Position numbers and translations under genes: made by a program. This document shows, piece after piece, positions 59,408 through 64,000 of a DNA stretch of 64,000 bases (positions are counted from its first letter, which is position 1; each line of letters begins with the position of its first letter). Source of the DNA: Rhizobium johnstonii 3841 (GTDB taxonomy: Bacteria; Pseudomonadota; Alphaproteobacteria; Rhizobiales; Rhizobiaceae); NCBI RefSeq assembly GCF_000009265.1, contig NC_008380.1, positions 3,353,501 through 3,417,500 of the forward strand, in the 5' to 3' direction. A model generated the notes under the pieces. It saw nothing but the letters and a program-made list of their open reading frames with translations. It did not search any database and had not been told where the DNA came from.

Positions 59408-60820
59408 TCAGCCATGGTGGAAAATCTTGCCGGGATTGAAGATATCGTCCGGATCGAGCGCCTGTTTCACCTGTCGCATCAGATCCACTGCGCCGCCGAG
59501 CTCCTGTTCCAGAAACGCCATCTTGCCCTGTCCGACCCCGTGTTCACCGGTGCATGTTCCGTCCATTGCGAGCGCCCGCCGGTTGAGCCGTTGCACGAAA
59601 GCCTCGGCCACGGCGACGCCTTCGGTGCTCTTGTCATCAAACAACAACAGCACATGGAAGTTCCCGTCACCCGCATGGCCGACGATCGGCCCCAGCAGCC
59701 CATGCTCCTCGATATCCGCCTGCGTTTCGGAAACACAATCGGCAAGCCTCGATATCGGAACACAAACATCGGTCGAAAGTGCGGCAAGCCCGGGCGCCAG
59801 CGCCCTTGCAGCCCAATAGGCGTCGTGGCGCGCCTTCCAGAGCTTCGTCCGCTCCTCGGCATTGGCGGTCCATAGGAATTCGCCGCCACCGCATTCGGCG
59901 GCGATCTCGGCAAAGGCTGCCGATTGCAGCGGCACCGTCTCGTCGGTGCCGTGAAATTCGAGGAACAGCGTCGGGCTTTCGGCATAGGAAAGCTTGGAAT
60001 AGGCGTTGCAGGCTCGCATCTGTACCGTGTCGAGCAACTCGATGCGCGCCACCGGAATGCCCATCTGGATCGTCATGATGACGGCATCGCAGGCGGCCTT
60101 GATGCTCGGAAAGGCACAGGCCCCTCCGGCGATCTTCTGCGGGATCGCCTGCAGGCGCAGCGTCACCGAGGTCAGAATGCCAAGCGTGCCCTCGGCGCCG
60201 ACGAAGAGCCGCGTCAGATCGTAGCCCGCCGAGGATTTACGGGCGCGCCGGGCCGTGCGGATCTCCTCGCCATTGGCAGTCACGGCGGTGACGGCAAGCA
60301 CATTGTCCTTCATCGTTCCGTAGCGCACGGCATTGGTGCCGGAGGCCCGCGTCGAGGCCATGCCGCCGATCGAGGCGTTGGCGCCGGGATCGATCGGGAA
60401 GAACAGGCCCGTATCGCGCAGGTGGATGTTCAGCGCCTCGCGTGTGACACCCGGTTCGACGGTGCAGTCGAGATCTTCGGGATTGACCTCGAGCACCCGG
60501 TTCATGCGGCTGAAATCGATGGAAATACCGCCATTGGCGGCATTGACCTGCCCCTCCAGCGAGGTGCCGACACCGAAACCGATCACCGGCACCTTGTGGG
60601 TCGCACAGGCATTGACCGCCGCCTTCACATCCTCGGCGCTCTCGGCGAAAAGCACCCCGTCCGGCAGCTGCGGCGGGATATAGGTGGTCGTATGGGCATG
60701 CTGTTCGCGGAAGGACTGGCCGGTCTGGAAACGCTCGCCGAAGCTCTGCTTGAGAATGCCAAGCACCGCGGCGATACCCACCTCGTTGCGTGTGCCCGCC
60801 TTCGCGTCCTTCAGCGCCAT
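59408..60820 (-). CDS. FAD-linked oxidase, D-lactate/glycolate dehydrogenase-like
   Basis: This 470-residue flavoprotein of the VAO family has the FAD-binding domain in residues about 55-235 (PVIGFGVGTSLEGQVNAANGG, RASGTNAVRYGTMKDNVL, FVGAEGTLGILTSVTLRL) and a C-terminal FAD-oxidase C domain with VGHAGDGNFHVLLLFD and CTGEHGVGQGK. This fits D-lactate dehydrogenase (cytochrome) or GlcD. There is no GlcE or GlcF next to it, so a single-subunit D-lactate or D-2-hydroxyacid dehydrogenase is more likely. It stands alone between repeats and an aldo-keto reductase. Confidence 0.87.
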   Translation of the reverse strand: MALKDAKAGTRNEVGIAAVLGILKQSFGERFQTGQSFREQHAHTTTYIPPQLPDGVLFAESAEDVKAAVNACATHKVPVIGFGVGTSLEGQVNAANGGISIDFSRMNRVLEVNPEDLDCTVEPGVTREALNIHLRDTGLFFPIDPGANASIGGMASTRASGTNAVRYGTMKDNVLAVTAVTANGEEIRTARRARKSSAGYDLTRLFVGAEGTLGILTSVTLRLQAIPQKIAGGACAFPSIKAACDAVIMTIQMGIPVARIELLDTVQMRACNAYSKLSYAESPTLFLEFHGTDETVPLQSAAFAEIAAECGGGEFLWTANAEERTKLWKARHDAYWAARALAPGLAALSTDVCVPISRLADCVSETQADIEEHGLLGPIVGHAGDGNFHVLLLFDDKSTEGVAVAEAFVQRLNRRALAMDGTCTGEHGVGQGKMAFLEQELGGAVDLMRQVKQALDPDDIFNPGKIFHHG

Positions 60821-60981
60821 CCCTTTGATCTCCCTGCCATTCCGCAGAAACCATATCGTGTTCCGCAGGTTAGCTGGGTATGCGGCAAGTCAAAGCGGCT
60901 GTCCAGTTAAGATTGGCAGAAGATTTCATTCCCCTTTTGTTGTAGGCCGCTTGTTATGGCCAAATCCGCCGCCCCGGCGCC

Positions 60982-62016
60982 TCAGACAATCGGCGGATTG
61001 AGCCGCGCAAAACCCTCCTGCCTGCGATAGGGAAAATAGGGATAGGGCGCCGTGACAGCGCTGACGGCATCGAGCCTTTCGATCTGCTCCCTCGACAGGC
61101 TCCAGCCGACCGCGCCGAGGTTCTGCCTGAGCTGCTCCTCGTTGCGGGCGCCGATGATGACGCTCGATACCGTCGGCCGGTTAAGCAGCCAGTTGATGGC
61201 GATTTGCGGCACCGTCCGGCCGGTCTCGCCTGCGATGGCGTCCAGGACCTCGACGATGTCGAACAGCTTCTCGTCGTCGACGGGCGGGCCGTATTGCGCC
61301 GTCTCGTGCAGCCGGCTTGCCTTGGGCAGCGGTTGGCCGCGGCGGATCTTGCCGGTCAGCCTTCCCCAGGCAAGCGGACTCCAGACGAGGGCTCCCACAC
61401 CCTGGTCGGCGCCGAGCGGCATCAGCTCCCATTCGTAATCGCGCCCTGCCAGCGAATAATAGACCTGATGGGCGACATAACGCGGGGAGCCGTGGCGCTC
61501 GGCGGCGGCGAGCGACTTCATCAGTTCCCAGCCGGCAAAATTGGAAACGCCGACATAGCGGATCTTGCCTACAGCCACGAGCCCATCGAGCGTCGACAGC
61601 ACCTCCTCGACCGGCGTCGAGGCATCGAAAGCATGAAGCTGCAGCAGGTCGATATAGTCGGTCCCGAGCCGGCGCAGCGCATCCTCGGTCGCGCGGATCA
61701 GCCGTGCTCGGGACGTTCCCCAGTCCTGCGGCCCCTCGCCCGTCGGGAGCGCCGACTTCGTCGAGATCAGCACAGCGTCGCGCCGGCCGCGGATCGCCTG
61801 GCCGAGCACCTCCTCGGATGCGCCGGCCGAATAGACGTCGGCCGTGTCGAAGAGATTGACGCCGGCTTCCAGGCAGATGTCGACGAGCCGCCGCGCTTCC
61901 TCGGCATCGGTATTGCCCCAGGCGCCGAACAGCGGCCCGCTGCCGCCGAATGTGCCCGCGCCGAAGCTCAAGACCGGCACTCTGAGGCCGGAGGCACCGA
62001 GATTTCTATAGTCCAT
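60982..62016 (-). CDS. Aldo-keto reductase (YajO/AKR11-like)
   Basis: This 344-residue protein has MDYRNLGASGLRVPVLSFGAG, VNLFDTADVYSAGASEEVLG (catalytic Asp/Tyr), VLISTKSALPTGEGP (Lys), DYIDLLQLHAFD (His) and the NADPH-binding SSVIIGARNEEQLRQN. It reduces carbonyl compounds with NADPH. The start at 62016 is preferred over a 23-residue extension that enters the promoter. Divergent from a LysR gene which probably controls it; the spacer holds a dyad. Confidence 0.87.
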   Translation of the reverse strand: MDYRNLGASGLRVPVLSFGAGTFGGSGPLFGAWGNTDAEEARRLVDICLEAGVNLFDTADVYSAGASEEVLGQAIRGRRDAVLISTKSALPTGEGPQDWGTSRARLIRATEDALRRLGTDYIDLLQLHAFDASTPVEEVLSTLDGLVAVGKIRYVGVSNFAGWELMKSLAAAERHGSPRYVAHQVYYSLAGRDYEWELMPLGADQGVGALVWSPLAWGRLTGKIRRGQPLPKASRLHETAQYGPPVDDEKLFDIVEVLDAIAGETGRTVPQIAINWLLNRPTVSSVIIGARNEEQLRQNLGAVGWSLSREQIERLDAVSAVTAPYPYFPYRRQEGFARLNPPIV

Positions 62017-62062
62017 GGATCTGTCTCCTGTATTTCCTATGAGATAGACCTCGGGCATTCGA

Positions 62063-62081
62063 TGATATAGATTGACTATCA
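62063..62081. promoter_or_regulatory. LysR-type dyad between AKR and LysR genes
   Basis: TGATA, 9 bases, TATCA is a 5+5 dyad of LysR-box type in the 92-base divergent spacer, 27 bases before the LysR start. Confidence 0.4.
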
Positions 62082-62108
62082 GCAAATCATCTGTGACTTG
62101 AATTCATC

Positions 62109-63011
62109 ATGGGTCGTCAGGACATCAATCGCTCCGGCGAAATGGAAGTCTTCGTCAGCGTCGTCGAGCGCGGCGGCTTTTCTGCGGCCGCTACGGCCCG
62201 GCGCATGACGCCGTCGGCTGTCAGCAAGCTCCTCACCCGGCTGGAGACACGCCTCGGCGCCCGCCTCGTCAACCGCTCCACCCGCAGGCTGCAATTGACG
62301 CCGGAAGGCTGTGCCTTCTATGAGCGCTGCATTACCATCCTAGCCGATATCGCCGAGGCCGAACGTCAAGCATCGACAGGTGAACAGGCCTCAGGCCGCA
62401 TCCGCATCAACACCAGCGGCTCTTTCGGCAACCATGTGCTGGCGCCGCTCGTGCCGACCTTCATGGCGCTTCATCCGGCCGTGACGCTGGATATTTCCCA
62501 TACCGACAGAATAGTCGACCTGATGGAGGAGCGCGCCGATGTCGCAATCCGCGCCGGCCCCTTGAAGAATTCCAGCCTGATCGCCCGCAAGCTTGGCGTC
62601 ACCGGCAAGATCATTGTCGCATCGCCGGGTTATCTCTCGCGTCATGGCAAACCACGCACGATCGCCGATCTCCGCCACCATTGCCGCATCGGCTTTTCTT
62701 ACGCCCGCGCTATTGAGGGCTGGTCGCTACGCGAAGGTGGCGAAACTGTAACGATCCCGATCACCCCGGGCCTGCAGGTGGGAGACGGCGAATCGATGCG
62801 CCACCTCGCTCTGTCAGGCGCCGGCCTTGCCCGCCTTGCCGCCTTCACCGTGCGCGCCGATATCGATGCCGGCCGCCTGGTGCCGGTGCTCGAAGAGGCC
62901 AATCCCGGCGATCTCGAGGAGTTCTACGCCGTCTATATGGGCCAGGGTGGCCCGCTGCCGGCGCGCATACGCGCCCTGCTCGATTTTCTCGTCGGCCATG
63001 TCCGTTTCTGA
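62109..63011 (+). CDS. LysR-family transcriptional regulator
   Basis: This 300-residue regulator has its winged helix at residues about 10-65 (VVERGGFSAAATARRMTPSAVSKLLTRLE) and a substrate-binding domain from about 95 (SGRIRINTSGSFGNHVLAPL). It belongs to the group that pairs with oxidoreductases. The divergent aldo-keto reductase is its likely target; the aldehyde or quinone effector is unknown. Confidence 0.9.
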   Translation: MGRQDINRSGEMEVFVSVVERGGFSAAATARRMTPSAVSKLLTRLETRLGARLVNRSTRRLQLTPEGCAFYERCITILADIAEAERQASTGEQASGRIRINTSGSFGNHVLAPLVPTFMALHPAVTLDISHTDRIVDLMEERADVAIRAGPLKNSSLIARKLGVTGKIIVASPGYLSRHGKPRTIADLRHHCRIGFSYARAIEGWSLREGGETVTIPITPGLQVGDGESMRHLALSGAGLARLAAFTVRADIDAGRLVPVLEEANPGDLEEFYAVYMGQGGPLPARIRALLDFLVGHVRF

Positions 63012-63338
63012 GGCACCCAGCCCGAAACCGTTCAGCGCATTTGGAATGATGACATGTATAGAAACAACGACTTGAAGCGGTCGTATGAATCAGTTTCGCA
63101 TTCCAGCGCGCCAAGAAGCCAGATTTCGCAATTGACCGCCCGCCTCGCACCCGCCTATACCGAACCCGCGTCAGTCGGTCCTTGCAGCCGGCCTCTCTTC
63201 GTCATGCCGGAGCCTCTTCCCATCTTCAGCCCTTAAGGGCTCGCGCCGGTCATGCTCTAACTATTTAATTTAGAGCAGGATTCAGATTTTGGCCGACCCG
63301 GCCTAAAATCATCCTGTTCTAGGAAAGATACGGGGATC
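63012..63338. repeat. Spacer with truncated mosaic repeat (63251-63321)
   Basis: The part 63251-63321 repeats the right half of the element at 59243-59356: it begins CATGCTCTAACT, continues with TTTAATT and CAGGATTCA, and ends ATCATCCTGTTCTA. A GGCCGACCCGGCC hairpin lies inside. The stretch 63012-63250 has no supported gene; short frames there lack ribosome sites. Confidence 0.75.
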
Positions 63339-64000
63339 ATGTCATTCAGCGACGCGAGCCGCCTGCTGCGGGATGCCGGCCTGCCGAAATGGGCGCTGCT
63401 ATTGGCACTTTCGACCGCTCTCGTCGTCTTCCTCGAACTCTTCGCTCTGCCGGCCTCGCTGCTGATCGGACCGATGGTCGCGGCAATCGCACTGGCGTTG
63501 ACCGTCGGCAAGGGAAAGCTTCGCGTGCCCTTCTGGCCGCTGCAGTTCGGGCAGGTCCTGGTCGGCCTGATGATGGCACGCACCATCACCCCTGACATTC
63601 TCGGCACCATGGCGAAGGACGCACCGCTCTTTCTGCTGTTCATCTTCTCGGTCATCGCCATCGCCACCGGCCTCGGCTGGCTTTTGACGCGCTGGCAGGT
63701 GCTGCCGGGGACGACCGCGGTCTGGGGTTCCTCGCCGGGCGGCGCCTCCGCCATGGTCATCATGTCGGAAGCCTATGGCGCCGATGCCCGTCTCGTCGCC
63801 TTCATGCAGTATCTGCGCGTTGTCTTCGTCGCCGTCGGCGCCTCTGTGGTCTCGCGCCTGTGGGTGGCAGCCGACGGCGCCGAGCCGCCGCCGCTCGTCC
63901 TCTTTCCCGAGATCGACTGGCCAGCCTTTGCGGCGACGATGGCTTTTGCCGCCTTTTGTGCCTATGGCGTCCGGCGCCTGCACCTCCAGGGCGGCACGAT
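63339..64000 (+). CDS. AbrB-family membrane protein (partial)
   Basis: This truncated gene encodes at least 220 residues of a polytopic membrane protein. Hydrophobic segments include PKWALLLALSTALVVFLELF and FGQVLVGLMMARTITPD, with LPGTTAVWGSSPGGASAMVI in a loop. This is the AbrB duplication pattern (about 350 residues in full) seen in bacterial AbrB/ammonia-monooxygenase-like regulators and transporters. The ATG at 63339 follows GGGGA and the repeat. Despite the name, no DNA-binding AbrB domain is present. Function is uncertain. Confidence 0.82.
   Translation, partial: MSFSDASRLLRDAGLPKWALLLALSTALVVFLELFALPASLLIGPMVAAIALALTVGKGKLRVPFWPLQFGQVLVGLMMARTITPDILGTMAKDAPLFLLFIFSVIAIATGLGWLLTRWQVLPGTTAVWGSSPGGASAMVIMSEAYGADARLVAFMQYLRVVFVAVGASVVSRLWVAADGAEPPPLVLFPEIDWPAFAATMAFAAFCAYGVRRLHLQGGT

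Overview
The window looks like chromosomal backbone of a Rhizobium of the leguminosarum/etli group (Alphaproteobacteria, Hyphomicrobiales). Supporting signs are the high GC and dense coding, a permuted two-piece ssrA gene whose tag reads ANDNYAEARLAA next to an SspB-type ClpXP adaptor, the order thyA-folA-hflK-hflC-degP-(brnA)-serB/miaA, ilvB-ilvH close to miaA, and palindromic intergenic elements typical of rhizobia. Species assignment is inference; no search was run.

Layout. 1-5.2 kb: branched-chain amino-acid genes (partial aminotransferase, ilvE, ilvC) interrupted by a small toxin-antitoxin patch (PIN/VapC remnant, parDE) and a methyltransferase; a TetR gene with a perfect 16-bp operator sits beyond ilvC. 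5.3-9.1 kb: two small exported proteins and a GT2 glycosyltransferase coupled to a polytopic membrane protein. 9.1-20.9 kb: regulator/target pairs: AraC with alcohol dehydrogenase, Lrp with Asp/Glu racemase, TetR with MFS exporter, HxlR with an NmrA-type quinone reductase; also a Tet(M)-like ribosome-protection GTPase, a type II NADH dehydrogenase and a MarR-GNAT fusion embedded in a nested palindromic repeat. 20.9-24 kb: pdxJ, an unusual MerR-LuxR double-HTH regulator and an SF1 helicase.

24-32.6 kb is the most accessory-like part. It holds a LysR gene, a carboxymuconolactone decarboxylase-like/NmrA/cupin series behind two palindromic operators and a (GA)13 tract, a mechanosensitive channel with a cNMP-binding domain, an Fe-S-type Rrf2 regulator that carries the same operator in its own promoter, a MarR/cupin/VOC divergon, and an ECF sigma/anti-sigma operon led by a small secreted protein. 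32.6-37.7 kb: a complete cobalt-type nitrile hydratase (alpha, beta, activator), an SDR-membrane fusion, a LysE exporter and an aldo-keto reductase.

37.7-48.2 kb: ilvH (its 3' end copied into a 21-bp tandem repeat), ilvB behind an attenuator with a leader peptide rich in Ile/Leu/Val, a HerA-like ATPase with an apparent 3' frameshift, a DapA-like/LysE/MocR group, miaA and serB with touching divergent starts, and a brnTA module whose toxin is frameshifted. 48.2-55.4 kb: the degP-hflCK-folA-thyA block, ssrA, sspB and two small conserved genes. 55.5-64 kb: a 1238-aa AsmA-like protein, a GlcD-type FAD oxidase, an aldo-keto reductase/LysR pair and the start of an AbrB-type membrane protein, separated by mosaic repeats.

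No whole new system such as a defence island, phage, CRISPR array or conjugative element is visible. The most original signals are the predicted Rrf2 regulon with its GA repeat, the MerR-LuxR fusion, the ilvH tandem repeat, the ilv attenuator and the paired operators around the MarR-GNAT gene.
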